NCBI GenBank assembly: GCA_945907065.1
Contig: CAMDSC010000002.1
Span: 1 to 64,000 of the forward strand
Reading direction: 5' to 3'
From: Chitinophaga pinensis
GTDB lineage: Bacteria > Bacteroidota > Bacteroidia > NS11-12g > UBA9320
DNA: 64,000 nucleotides
The position numbers and the translations under genes were made by a program. Positions 56,270-64,000 of this stretch are shown here, piece by piece. The notes under the pieces were generated by a model. That model had not been told where the DNA came from. It searched no databases and saw nothing but the letters and a program-made list of their open reading frames with translations. Every line of letters begins with the position of its first letter. Position 1 is the first letter of the stretch.

Positions 56270-57679
56270 ATGAAAAATAAATACCTTTTATTACTATTGG
56301 TAATTGGCCAACTTGGTTTTGCTAAAACATGGAAAGTAGGCTCATCACGAACTTACACAAAGCCAAGTCAGGTATCTACATTGGTGGCCACTGGCGACAC
56401 CGTAGAAATAGATGCCGGAACCTACAACTCGGATGTAGCCAAATGGACTGCCAATAATCTTTTTCTAAAAGGGGTTGGGGGCATGGCTCACCTTCAGGCA
56501 AATGGAAATGCTTATGGCGGAAAAGCAATTTGGGTAATTGGTGGAAACAATAATAGAGTTGAGTCAATCGAATTTTCACTGTGCAATGTGGTTGATAAAA
56601 ACGGAGCCGGTATAAGGCTGGAGGGACAAAATCTGGCCGTGAGCCATTGCTATTTTCATAATAATGAAAATGGAATATTGGCTGGAAAAATAAATCCATG
56701 TACTATTTTAGTTGAATACACTGAATTTGGATTTAATGGTGCCGGAGATGGCTATTCTCATAACCTTTATATCGGCAATATTGATACTTTAAAGTTTCAA
56801 TATAATTATTCGCATCATGCCTCCGTTGGTCATGAGCTAAAAAGCAGGGCTAATGTTAACTTTATTTTATATAACAAATTAAGTGATGAAACCACAGGAA
56901 ATGCCAGTCGCAATATTGATTTGCCAAATGGCGGAACAGCTTACATTATTGGTAATGTAATTGAACAAGGACCACAATCTCAAAATTCGAACATCATCGG
57001 TTACGGTTTGGAAGGGCTTACTAATACTGCACCCAATGAAGTTTATGCCATCAATAATACCCTGATTAATAATAAAACGAATGGTAGTTTTTTTGCGTTT
57101 CAAACCGGAACGACTTTGTTTAAATGTTATAATAATATTCTTGCTGGAGCCGGAAGTTTTGTAACAGGAAGTTTCCCTTCAGGTATAGATACCTCTAACA
57201 ATCGGGTTTCTGCAACAATCAGTTCGTTTGCTTTTACTAATGTAGCCAATTATGATTTTCATATTACTGCGGCAAGCACTGCTGTTATTAATAAAGGAAA
57301 AAATCCGGGCACTGCCAATTCGTTTTCATTAAGTCCGGTAAAAGAATATATCCATTCCAATAATACCGCGGCACGATGCAGTTCAGGAACTCTGGATATT
57401 GGAGCTTATGAATATTGCAAATCTGCGGGTATTGCCAATTCTGAAATTCCTGAAATGATTCTTTTTCCAAATCCAAGTCATGGAAAAATAATCCTACAAA
57501 ATACGAACAGTCAGCTTCAGGAAATCACTATTTATAACCTTTTAGGTTTATTGATTTATGATTCTGAACTGATAGATAATAAAACGGAGTTGAATCTTAA
57601 TTTAAATTCAGGCGTTTATATCTATCACATAAAAACAAAGGATGGTTTAGTTGTTAAAGGCAAATTGATGATGGACTAA
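56270..57679 (+). CDS. Second secreted right-handed beta-helix protein with T9SS sorting domain
   Basis: 469 residues, signal peptide about 1-18 (LVIGQLGFAKT). Beta-helix body about 19-385, with NNRVESIEFSLCNVVDKNGA, LAVSHCYFHNNENGILAG and YAINNTLINNKTNGSFFAF. CSSGTLDIGAYEYC, the common end of bacterial beta-helix proteins, is at about 370-383. The sorting domain (ILFPNPSHGKIIL to VVKGKLMMD, about 397-469) ends the protein. It is the same type as its neighbour but diverged in sequence, so the pair is an old tandem duplication or a functional pair. Confidence 0.92.
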   Translation: MKNKYLLLLLVIGQLGFAKTWKVGSSRTYTKPSQVSTLVATGDTVEIDAGTYNSDVAKWTANNLFLKGVGGMAHLQANGNAYGGKAIWVIGGNNNRVESIEFSLCNVVDKNGAGIRLEGQNLAVSHCYFHNNENGILAGKINPCTILVEYTEFGFNGAGDGYSHNLYIGNIDTLKFQYNYSHHASVGHELKSRANVNFILYNKLSDETTGNASRNIDLPNGGTAYIIGNVIEQGPQSQNSNIIGYGLEGLTNTAPNEVYAINNTLINNKTNGSFFAFQTGTTLFKCYNNILAGAGSFVTGSFPSGIDTSNNRVSATISSFAFTNVANYDFHITAASTAVINKGKNPGTANSFSLSPVKEYIHSNNTAARCSSGTLDIGAYEYCKSAGIANSEIPEMILFPNPSHGKIILQNTNSQLQEITIYNLLGLLIYDSELIDNKTELNLNLNSGVYIYHIKTKDGLVVKGKLMMD

Positions 57680-57760
57680 TATAGTTATGAAAAATTAAAA
57701 TAACCCTAAAACCTAAAATTACACATTTGTCTTTAAATATTTTTGTCCTTAAAATTATAA

Positions 57761-58318
57761 TTAAAAAGATCTAATGGCTCTTATATAGGCAGGGGAAGTT
57801 TTTACATAACTACCGGAGTTTCCAGTGTTAAAATCTTGATAACCTGCATATACACCATCTGCACCGATCGAATGCCAGTATAAATCTTTTAAAAAATTAC
57901 CAAATTTTTGTCTATTTTGATATAGAATTAACATTTCATTTCTACTACCTAAATACCAATCATCATATCCATTTAATTCAAGATTATAACATATTCTAGC
58001 AGCATACTGTCCTTCACCTTCGCTATTAATTATAGCCTCTGTATTTTGCTTGCCTGACCCAAAATCAGAGCTTGTGGCTCCAGTAAAAGTATAATAAAAT
58101 GACCATGGATAATGTCCTTGATCTTCTTCTGCAGCAATTAAACCGTTTGTTTGGGTACCATCAAGATAAAAAATAATACCACCTTGATATTTTTGTCCAA
58201 TGCTTAGAGTTACTGGCTGAGCTGCATCGACATTCGATTCTGCAATAGGGTTTTCAGTTGGTTGTGCTTCTGCAATTGACGCAAAACTCAGAGCAGTATC
58301 ATTTGCTGCTTTTTTCAT
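57761..58318 (-). CDS. Lcl/DUF1566 domain protein, probably the detached C-terminal half of a TIR-TM-Lcl gene
   Basis: 185 residues. After a loose N-terminus (1-40) the rest is a DUF1566/Lcl-type domain: GGIIFYLDGTQTNGLIAAEE (about 49-68), NLELNGYDDWYLGSRNEMLI (about 113-132), and YIRAIRSF at the end. There is no signal peptide or membrane helix, odd for this usually extracytoplasmic domain. It begins 13 bp after the stop of the broken TIR-TM gene, in another frame. The simplest reading is that TIR-TM-Lcl was once one membrane protein. Its expression is doubtful. Confidence 0.65.
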   Translation of the reverse strand: MKKAANDTALSFASIAEAQPTENPIAESNVDAAQPVTLSIGQKYQGGIIFYLDGTQTNGLIAAEEDQGHYPWSFYYTFTGATSSDFGSGKQNTEAIINSEGEGQYAARICYNLELNGYDDWYLGSRNEMLILYQNRQKFGNFLKDLYWHSIGADGVYAGYQDFNTGNSGSYVKTSPAYIRAIRSF

Positions 58319-58331
58319 TTGGGGACTGTTT

Positions 58332-58814
58332 TTAATTTAAATATTGAAAAATAAATACTATAAATATTAAAATAGCCAGTCCTCCTATTATAAACCACTT
58401 TCTAGTTTTTAAAGATTTAAAAGCTGAAGTATTATTTTTTGCTACGCTTGACTTTTCATTATAAATCGGTCCAGTGTCTTTTTCAACAGCAGTTTCAATG
58501 ACTAAGTGTTGGTTTAATACTTCTAACAATTCACTTAACCCATCCTTGTAGGCATCTTTAAAATCTATATGTTGCAAACGCTTTAACCTAAATGGCGTAT
58601 TAAAATCATTCAGCAATATTGGAATTACTGATTTTGTCTTTTCGAGAGCAAATGAAACCTCATCCATTACATTATTAGAATTTACCGACTCATTAGATAA
58701 CACTACAATTAGGGTTGAGGCAGATTCAAGTGCTGTTTCAATAGATGCATCCTAGCGACTAGCTGGCTTAATATCTAATTGGTCAAGCCAAACATTTGCA
58801 CCTCTTTTGCTAAT
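58332..58814 (-). pseudogene. Broken TIR domain plus membrane helix gene
   Basis: The minus-strand frame reads ISKRGANVWLDQLDIKPASR, then TAG (58754-58752), then DASIETALESASTLIVVLSN and on to a full second half of a TIR domain, a linker, and one membrane helix (WFIIGGLAILIFIVFIFQYL) at the end. TIR domains have Trp where the TAG stands (SRWDxSIE), so a TGG-to-TAG change is the best explanation. The N-terminal third of the TIR is missing too (TAA at 58817-58815). An ATG at 58703 opens the remaining 123 codons. Two independent lesions mark it as dead. Confidence 0.8.
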
Positions 58815-58961
58815 TTAAAACAAAGTTTGAGTCTGTTCTAGCATAACTGAAAAAAATAGTGTTTTTATCCATACTTGGTTGCTAAAAATACTAATTATTT
58901 TATAAGTATCTTAAACTATTAGTAATGCAATACACAAACAATTAATTGCCTTATACAATCA

Positions 58962-59975
58962 TTAATTCTTGATATAACTTGCCACGGTTTCCTCTATAGC
59001 AATTTTAATTGGTGTAAACTCAAACGCCAATGCATCTTTAATTTTTTGATTAGAATACTGAACTGTTTTAAAACTGCTAACAGCAGATTCTTTAGTAATA
59101 AGTCCCTTTGTTCCTGAAACAAACCTTACCAAACAAAAACAACGCCATGCTATTTCAGCCATCATTGGATTAACTTTTATAAAGGGACGTTTTTTTCCGA
59201 AGGCATCTGCGATAGTATTCATAAAATCGCGAAGCATTATATTTTCACTTACCAAAAGAAAACGCTCCTGTGATACAGAGCTTTCAGCCAGCAATATCAT
59301 AGCTTTCGCCACGTCCTTTACATATACAAAGGCATTACTTCCATTAGTATAAAAAGGAAAATTTTTATACCCATTACTAAAAAAACGTCCAGTTGCTTTG
59401 CGCCAATCACATGGCCCTATTATCATCGAGGGATTAACAATTACAGCATCTAATCCTTCTTCTATTCCTCGCCATACTTCCAACTCGGCATAATATTTAC
59501 TTATCGAATAATTGGAAGGATATTCTTTTTCATCCCATTGGTTGGTTTCATTAGTTATTAAATTGTCCTCAGCCTGACCAATGGCGGCTGTGCTGCTTGC
59601 ATACACCAGTTTTTTACAATCTTTAGCAAGGCAGGCATTTACAATATTTTCAGTTCCCTTTATATTTATTAAAAATAATTTTTCACGTTCGGCTTGATGA
59701 AAAGAAACCAAAGCAGCACAATGGTAAACCGTTTGGTCTTTTTGTAACATCTCCTCGATGCTGTCGTATTCAGTGATATCACCATCTACCCATTTTAAAT
59801 TTTTTACCACCAAACTTTGGTCCTGTCCAAAATAAAGGCCTGATATAAAAGTAAACTCATTCAAAGAAGATTGAGGCCGCTTAAGAGCCTCCACGAGGTA
59901 ACCCTTTTGCAGTAATGCACATACTAAATGGGCTCCTAAAAAGCCTGTGGCGCCGGTAACAAAAATGGGTTGCAA
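58962..59975 (-). CDS. Extended SDR family NAD-dependent epimerase/dehydratase
   Basis: 337 residues with the Rossmann TGATGFLGAHL (about 7-17), the Ser/Tyr/Lys active site ASSTAAIG and YSISKYYAE (about 126-133 and 155-163), and VNPSMIIGP (about 180-188). It most resembles dihydroflavonol-reductase-like members, whose substrates vary. Cytoplasmic. It is 44 bp from and divergent to the ureohydrolase gene. Substrate not predictable. Confidence 0.9.
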   Translation of the reverse strand: MQPIFVTGATGFLGAHLVCALLQKGYLVEALKRPQSSLNEFTFISGLYFGQDQSLVVKNLKWVDGDITEYDSIEEMLQKDQTVYHCAALVSFHQAEREKLFLINIKGTENIVNACLAKDCKKLVYASSTAAIGQAEDNLITNETNQWDEKEYPSNYSISKYYAELEVWRGIEEGLDAVIVNPSMIIGPCDWRKATGRFFSNGYKNFPFYTNGSNAFVYVKDVAKAMILLAESSVSQERFLLVSENIMLRDFMNTIADAFGKKRPFIKVNPMMAEIAWRCFCLVRFVSGTKGLITKESAVSSFKTVQYSNQKIKDALAFEFTPIKIAIEETVASYIKN

Positions 59976-60019
59976 TACTTATAATTTAACTTTGCTAAAT
60001 TAGTTCATGAAATCCACTC

Positions 60020-61144
60020 ATGCTTAAAGAATTTTTAACCCCATATTTACCAAAAACAGCAAGCTGGAAAGAAACTTCCATTGGCCATCTTACGTGTTTT
60101 TATGAAACTGAAATACCAGATTTTGCTGAAACGGATATTGCCATTATTGGAATAAATGATGGCCGAAATTCAACAGGAAACGAAAGTTGCAAGCTGGCAC
60201 CCGATACTATTCGAGATGAATTTTATAAACTCATTCGTCAAAATACCAGACTTCGACTAAGTGACCTTGGAAATATAAATGCTGGCGACACCTTCGAAGA
60301 TAGTTTAACAGCTCTTAGAATAGTTATCGAAACTCTACTAAAAGAAAATATTATTCCTATAATATTAGGAGGAAGTATAGAACTGGCATTTGGCCAATAT
60401 ACAGCTAATGAAAAAATTTGCAAAAACCTGGAATATGTATGTGTAAGCGCTGACTTTGATTTAAAAAATGAAACTTACCTGCGAAAAATTTGCACTTATC
60501 AGCCCAATTTTCTTTTTAATATTAACGTACTAGGATTTCAAACTTATTTGGTAGAAGATGATAGCCTAAGTGTTATTCAAAAACTTTTTTTTGAAGCCAA
60601 CCGCTTAGGGCCATTAAAAAAAGATATGACGGATGCTGAACCTATGATTCGCAATGCAGATATGATTACATTTAATATGTCGGCTATAAAACAAGCCGAC
60701 GCCCCGGGCCATGCCAATGGAAACCCAAATGGATTTTCGGGAGAAGAAGCATGTCAAATTGCATGGTATTCAGGCGTGGCCGATAAGGTGAAAACCTTTG
60801 GAATTTATGAACTGAATCCTGATTATGACGAATACCGCCAATCTGCAAAGTTAGCTTCGCAAATGGCTTGGTATTTTGTAGATGGCTATTACAATCGTAA
60901 AAATGATAACCCTGTAATGCATCAAGATTTTTTAAAATACCGCTGCACATTGGGTGAAGGGCAACCAGAAGCAGTATTTTTCAAAAGCAAATTAAGCGAC
61001 CGTTGGTGGATGGAAATTCCATATCCAAATAATTATGGAGACCACAGTGTATTGGTTCCATGTTCGTATAATGATTATCTTATTGCGTCAAAAGGAGAAA
61101 TGCCTGACCGATTTTGGCGAGGTTTTCAAAAAATAAATATGTAA
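60020..61144 (+). CDS. Arginase/formimidoylglutamase superfamily protein lacking the metal ligands
   Basis: A 374-residue ureohydrolase-fold protein. Every manganese motif is changed: GGDHS reads GGSIE (117-121), DAHxD reads SADFD (143-147) and SxDxDxxDP reads FNMSAIKQAD (218-227), although the flanking APGHANGNPNGF is kept. All the usual metal-binding His and most Asp residues are thus gone, so hydrolysis by the classical mechanism seems impossible. Similar proteins annotated as formimidoylglutamase occur throughout Bacteroidota, so this is likely a retained non-hydrolase role. A 45-codon lipoprotein follows 50 bp later. Confidence 0.88.
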   Translation: MLKEFLTPYLPKTASWKETSIGHLTCFYETEIPDFAETDIAIIGINDGRNSTGNESCKLAPDTIRDEFYKLIRQNTRLRLSDLGNINAGDTFEDSLTALRIVIETLLKENIIPIILGGSIELAFGQYTANEKICKNLEYVCVSADFDLKNETYLRKICTYQPNFLFNINVLGFQTYLVEDDSLSVIQKLFFEANRLGPLKKDMTDAEPMIRNADMITFNMSAIKQADAPGHANGNPNGFSGEEACQIAWYSGVADKVKTFGIYELNPDYDEYRQSAKLASQMAWYFVDGYYNRKNDNPVMHQDFLKYRCTLGEGQPEAVFFKSKLSDRWWMEIPYPNNYGDHSVLVPCSYNDYLIASKGEMPDRFWRGFQKINM

Positions 61145-61194
61145 CTTTGAATAATAAATATACCAAAACCATTAAATAACAGTTAACTAATATT

Positions 61195-61332
61195 ATGCAA
61201 GGTCTAAAATTTATAAAAATAATCGTTTTAGCGTTAGGAATTCTATTATTCCTCGACTCCTGCTCTGCTACAAAAAGCAAACGAGGATGTGATGGTAATA
61301 AAAAATCAAAAGTACCTTTTGGGTATATGTAG
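61195..61332 (+). CDS. Small lipoprotein (45 residues)
   Basis: ATG 61195 to TAG 61330-61332. A hydrophobic stretch (IIVLALGILLFL, about 8-20) is followed by DSCSATKS, a lipobox with Cys at 23, then RGCDGNKKSKVPFGYM. Tiny lipoproteins with an RGC-type sequence after the lipidated Cys are common in Bacteroidota and often lie near cell-surface or secretion genes. The role is unknown to me. Same strand as and 50 bp after the ureohydrolase. Confidence 0.75.
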   Translation: MQGLKFIKIIVLALGILLFLDSCSATKSKRGCDGNKKSKVPFGYM

Positions 61333-61334
61333 AA

Positions 61335-61967
61335 TTACCAAAGATGTTCCGTCGAATTTTCAGTAGTTATTTCAAACCTTCCATTACCTAGGTGTTCCAA
61401 AACGTAAAGGCATAAATTGGTATGATAAAATTCTTCCATTTTACTTAATGGTTGATTCAATAAAAGGCATAAAAAACTTCGGATAGCACGGCCGTGCATG
61501 CATACCAATATTATATTTTCATTGTCGGCAGCCATTATTTTTTCGAGTGCCAATTTTTGACGATTATACATTTGCATGGGCGTTTCACCCTTCTCAATGG
61601 CTTTGTCCAAATATCCGGCTTTCCAATCCTCAATCATTTGATGATAGTGCAATTGGTTAAGGTTATTGGGAATAGCACCTTCCATTATTCCCCAATTTAT
61701 TTCGTTAAGTCCCCCTAATTTTTCATAAACAAATTTATCTTCAATAAAAGGAGCAACACTTTGATAAGTTCTATTTAACTCTGAAATATAAATTTTATCA
61801 AAAGGAATATGCTTGTAAGCCATATAAAATAGCTGTGCTTGATGCTTTCCTTTATCATTTAAATCTGAATTTATCCCACTGCCCTGAATAATTCCTCGTT
61901 TATTATATTCAGTTTCTCCATGTCGTATCAAGTAAATTGTTTTTTTTGTAGTTAAATTAGATGGCAT
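61335..61967 (-). CDS. Histidine phosphatase family protein
   Basis: A 210-residue branch-1 histidine phosphatase (phosphoglycerate-mutase-like): catalytic LIRHGETEYN (about 13-22), LNDKGKHQAQLF (about 36-47), GLNEINWGIMEG (about 86-97, Glu proton donor) and VCMHGRAIRSF (second His, about 155-165). Substrate unknown. Its start codon overlaps that of the divergent thioesterase gene by two bases. The stops of this gene and the small lipoprotein are 3 bp apart. Confidence 0.92.
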   Translation of the reverse strand: MPSNLTTKKTIYLIRHGETEYNKRGIIQGSGINSDLNDKGKHQAQLFYMAYKHIPFDKIYISELNRTYQSVAPFIEDKFVYEKLGGLNEINWGIMEGAIPNNLNQLHYHQMIEDWKAGYLDKAIEKGETPMQMYNRQKLALEKIMAADNENIILVCMHGRAIRSFLCLLLNQPLSKMEEFYHTNLCLYVLEHLGNGRFEITTENSTEHLW

Positions 61968-62391
61968 GTTTTACAATCACAAAAATATAACACTTGAGGC
62001 ATTAAATATGCAGCTTCAAAATACTCTTGCATCACATTTAGGCATGGAAGTTACCGAAATTGGAAATCATTATTTAATAATGAAAATGCCGGTAGATTAT
62101 AGAACAATTCAGCCTTCGGGGCAATTGGATGGTGGGGCTAGTATGGCTCTGGCTGAGGCTGCGGGAAGCTTGGCCGCTAATATTTCAGTAAGTGAGGACA
62201 AATTATGTGTAGGATTAGATATTAACGGAAATCATATTAAATCTAGCAATTCTGGATTTGTATATGGCAAAGCCATTCCTTTACATCTTGGAAACCGAAC
62301 CCATGTTTGGGAAATAAAAATAACGGATGAAAATGAAAAGCTAATTTGCATTTCCCGATTAACAATGGCTGTAATTGATAAAACAAAGTAA
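61966..62391 (+). CDS. Hotdog-fold acyl-CoA thioesterase (PaaI/MenI type)
   Basis: 141 residues of the PaaI-type thioesterase family: QPSGQLDGGASMALAEAAGS (about 46-65; Gln/Glu-type catalytic region) and GLDINGNHIKSSNSGFVYG (about 84-102). It sits 4 bp before isochorismate synthase, so the best guess is the 1,4-dihydroxynaphthoyl-CoA thioesterase step of menaquinone synthesis. The annotated ATG at 61966 overlaps the divergent gene's start. An ATG at 62008 (residue 15) is a plausible alternative. Confidence 0.88.
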   Translation: MFYNHKNITLEALNMQLQNTLASHLGMEVTEIGNHYLIMKMPVDYRTIQPSGQLDGGASMALAEAAGSLAANISVSEDKLCVGLDINGNHIKSSNSGFVYGKAIPLHLGNRTHVWEIKITDENEKLICISRLTMAVIDKTK

Positions 62392-62394
62392 GTA

Positions 62395-63381
62395 ATGACA
62401 AATACTTTTTTTATCTATTGGAAACTTCCCGGCAAAAAAGAAATTTTTACCATTGAAAATCCTCAAATTAGTAAGATTTCAGAAACGGATTTATCAGAAG
62501 AAGGATTTATTTTTCTTCCTTATAATAAAAATCAATTTGGCTATTTAATAAAAGGTGAGATAAATAAAACCACTGACTTCAAATTTCCTCCATTATTAAA
62601 AAATGAAACCCAGCTAAATTTTCATGATAATCATAAAAATTATCTTGCAATAGTTACTAAAGCGATTGATCAAATAAAGAACGGGGATTTCAAAAAAGCA
62701 GTTTTGGCTCATTCCTTTATTCAAAAATTACCTCCTAATTTCAATCTCAATCTATTTTTTGAAAAGCTTTGCAATCAATATCCCAATGCCTTTGTTTACT
62801 GCTTATCTATTGAAAATGAAATCTGGATTGGAGCTACACCTGAAGTATTTCTAAAAAAAGAAAACAATTTATTTTTGACGTATGCCCTTGCCGGAACCAA
62901 ACAATTAAATGAAGGGATAAAGTTTAGCAACAAGGAACTAGATGAGCAACTGCTAGTAAAAAATTATATAGTTGACAAGCTAATTAATTTTGAAACTGAG
63001 AATATCGAAGTTTCCGAGGTTAGAGAACTCAATACCGGAAATCTTAAACATTTGATAAATGAAATACGATTTAATACCACAAAACCAATTGATATAATTA
63101 ATGAGATTCATCCAACACCTGCAGTTTGTGGCACACCATTAATGCAGGCATCTAATTTTATTAAACAAAATGAAAATCTAGACAGGGAATTTTACTCAGG
63201 ATTTTTAGGACCTATTTATAAAAATAGAGATTTTTCATTTTGGGTAAATCTGCGTTGCGCCAAAATTAGTAATGATTTAATAAAATTTTATGCAGGAGCA
63301 GGAATTACGGCAAATAGCGTGGCTGAAGCCGAATGGCAGGAAACCGAAAAAAAAATAGATACTCTTAGAACTTTACTATAG
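62395..63381 (+). CDS. menF: Isochorismate synthase
   Basis: A 328-residue chorismate-binding enzyme making isochorismate, the entry to menaquinone (or siderophores). C-terminal catalytic domain with KAVLAHSFIQKL (about 100-111), WIGATPEVFLKK (about 146-157), LAGTKQLNEG (about 165-174), EIHPTPAVCGTP (about 240-251) and FYSGFLGPI (about 267-275). The N-terminal region is shorter and less conserved, typical for this phylum. Co-transcribed with the thioesterase. The stop overlaps the convergent HIT gene by 6 bp. Confidence 0.93.
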   Translation: MTNTFFIYWKLPGKKEIFTIENPQISKISETDLSEEGFIFLPYNKNQFGYLIKGEINKTTDFKFPPLLKNETQLNFHDNHKNYLAIVTKAIDQIKNGDFKKAVLAHSFIQKLPPNFNLNLFFEKLCNQYPNAFVYCLSIENEIWIGATPEVFLKKENNLFLTYALAGTKQLNEGIKFSNKELDEQLLVKNYIVDKLINFETENIEVSEVRELNTGNLKHLINEIRFNTTKPIDIINEIHPTPAVCGTPLMQASNFIKQNENLDREFYSGFLGPIYKNRDFSFWVNLRCAKISNDLIKFYAGAGITANSVAEAEWQETEKKIDTLRTLL

Positions 63382-63768
63382 ATACTTTTTAATCATATCA
63401 GCGGTTGCCATAAGTTCTTCATTGGTTGGTTTCATTTTTTCTTTCGAAAAATCAATATCAGAAACCGAACTTATTGGAATTAAATGAATATGAGCATGAG
63501 GCACCTCAAGACCTATGACCACAACCCCAATTTTTTTACAATCGATGGCAGATTTTATTCCTTTGGCTACTTTTTGTGCAAATAAATTTAGTGAAGTGTA
63601 GTCATCAGGCGCCATATCAAAAATATAGTCTATAGGTATCTTTGGTATTACCAATACATGTCCTTGCTTTAATGGGCTGATATCTAAGAAGGCCAAATGA
63701 TTCGAATCTTCGGCTACTTTATGACAAGGAATTTCACCGCTTATTATTTTACTAAAGATACTGGCCAT
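63376..63768 (-). CDS. HIT family protein
   Basis: A 130-residue histidine-triad protein (Hint/HinT-like): SIFSKIISGEIPCHKVAEDS (about 3-22), PLKQGHVLVIPK (about 33-44) and the H-x-H-x-H triad in GLEVPHAHIHLIPI (about 87-100). Hydrolyses nucleoside phosphoramidates or related adenylates. It is 31 bp after greA on the same strand, a gene order I recall in other Bacteroidota. Confidence 0.95.
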   Translation of the reverse strand: MASIFSKIISGEIPCHKVAEDSNHLAFLDISPLKQGHVLVIPKIPIDYIFDMAPDDYTSLNLFAQKVAKGIKSAIDCKKIGVVVIGLEVPHAHIHLIPISSVSDIDFSKEKMKPTNEELMATADMIKKYL

Positions 63769-63799
63769 TATTAAAAGTTAGAGTTATAGAAAACAAAAT

Positions 63800-64000
63800 T
63801 TAAACTACAGAAATATCAAGTATTTCAAAATTTATGGTTCCAGCAGGCACCATTACTTCAACATGGTCTCCAATTTTTTTACCCATAAGCCCCATAGCTA
63901 TTGGTGATTTAACTGAAATTTTTCCCAATTTAAGATCGGCTTCTTTTTCAGAAACAATTGTATAATTAACGCTCGAATTTGTTTTTTTATTTAGTACAGT
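63800..64000 (-). CDS. greA: Transcription elongation factor GreA (C-terminal part; 5' end outside window)
   Basis: Minus strand, 66 codons open from the window edge to TAA at 63802-63800. It carries the GreA C-terminal core: TIVSEKEADLKLGKISVKSP, IAMGLMGKKIGDHVEVMVPAG and INFEILDI. GreA rescues backtracked RNA polymerase by stimulating transcript cleavage. The N-terminal coiled coil lies beyond the edge. Confidence 0.95.
   Translation of the reverse strand, partial: TVLNKKTNSSVNYTIVSEKEADLKLGKISVKSPIAMGLMGKKIGDHVEVMVPAGTINFEILDISVV

Overview
The window is an AT-rich chromosomal segment of a member of the phylum Bacteroidota. The evidence is consistent across the window. Three secreted proteins end in type A sorting domains of the type IX secretion system (T9SS). 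Promoter-like TAnnTTTG boxes precede the tRNA cluster and the carotenoid operon. Several families found almost only in this phylum are present (DUF4783, the metal-ligand-poor ureohydrolase, pRiA4b-ORF3-like proteins). I cannot name the genus from sequence alone; a pigmented, aerobic, free-living or aquatic lineage fits.

Layout. Positions 1-9463 (all minus strand) hold a truncated outer-membrane-type protein, a family 2 glycosyltransferase, miaA, a pRiA4b-ORF3-like protein, the membrane pyrophosphatase hppA with an unusual duplicated Cys-rich tail, and a double CbxX-type AAA+ ATPase. Positions 9562-10017 carry tRNA-Ser, tRNA-Pro and tRNA-Arg. Just downstream, 10085-11810 is a small accessory patch: the first 28 codons of a class III nucleotide cyclase, joined directly to the tail of a SLATT/DUF4231-type membrane effector, then an intact TIR-like/TPR protein. 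Next come a DUF3179 protein, tryptophan 2,3-dioxygenase and a fatty acid desaturase.

Positions 15373-19468 form a complete carotenoid operon (crtI, crtB, an unknown exported protein, crtZ, lycopene cyclase) with a palindrome-rich promoter. Positions 19469-20400 are decayed DNA: a GC-richer block of unknown nature and a twice-frameshifted beta-helix pseudogene. From 20404 to 43542 come mostly housekeeping genes (nadC, alanine dehydrogenase, lytic transglycosylase, purN, aconitase, rplY, prs, tRNA-Gln, a Cys-rich PKD-repeat T9SS protein, M13 peptidase, aminopeptidase P, rarA, polyprenyl synthetase).

Positions 43784-50951 (minus) run kdsD-like, manC-like, SGNH, MBOAT, rnr. The first four look like a surface-polysaccharide activation and O-acetylation set. 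After recQ and tyrS (which lacks both histidines of its HIGH motif) come two tandem T9SS beta-helix proteins, a broken TIR-TM gene with a Lcl/DUF1566 partner, an SDR, the degenerate ureohydrolase, a tiny lipoprotein, a phosphatase, a thioesterase and isochorismate synthase (menaquinone route), a HIT protein and the tail of greA.

Genes that work together: prs, purN and nadC in nucleotide and cofactor supply; polyprenyl synthetase feeding crtB; the hotdog thioesterase and isochorismate synthase in menaquinone synthesis; and the KdsD/ManC/SGNH/MBOAT set. The most unusual material is the cyclase/SLATT/TIR-like patch, the hppA tail, the crt operator cluster, the broken TIR-TM locus, and two enzymes with altered catalytic signatures (TyrRS, ureohydrolase). 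No CRISPR array, rRNA or intact transposase was seen.
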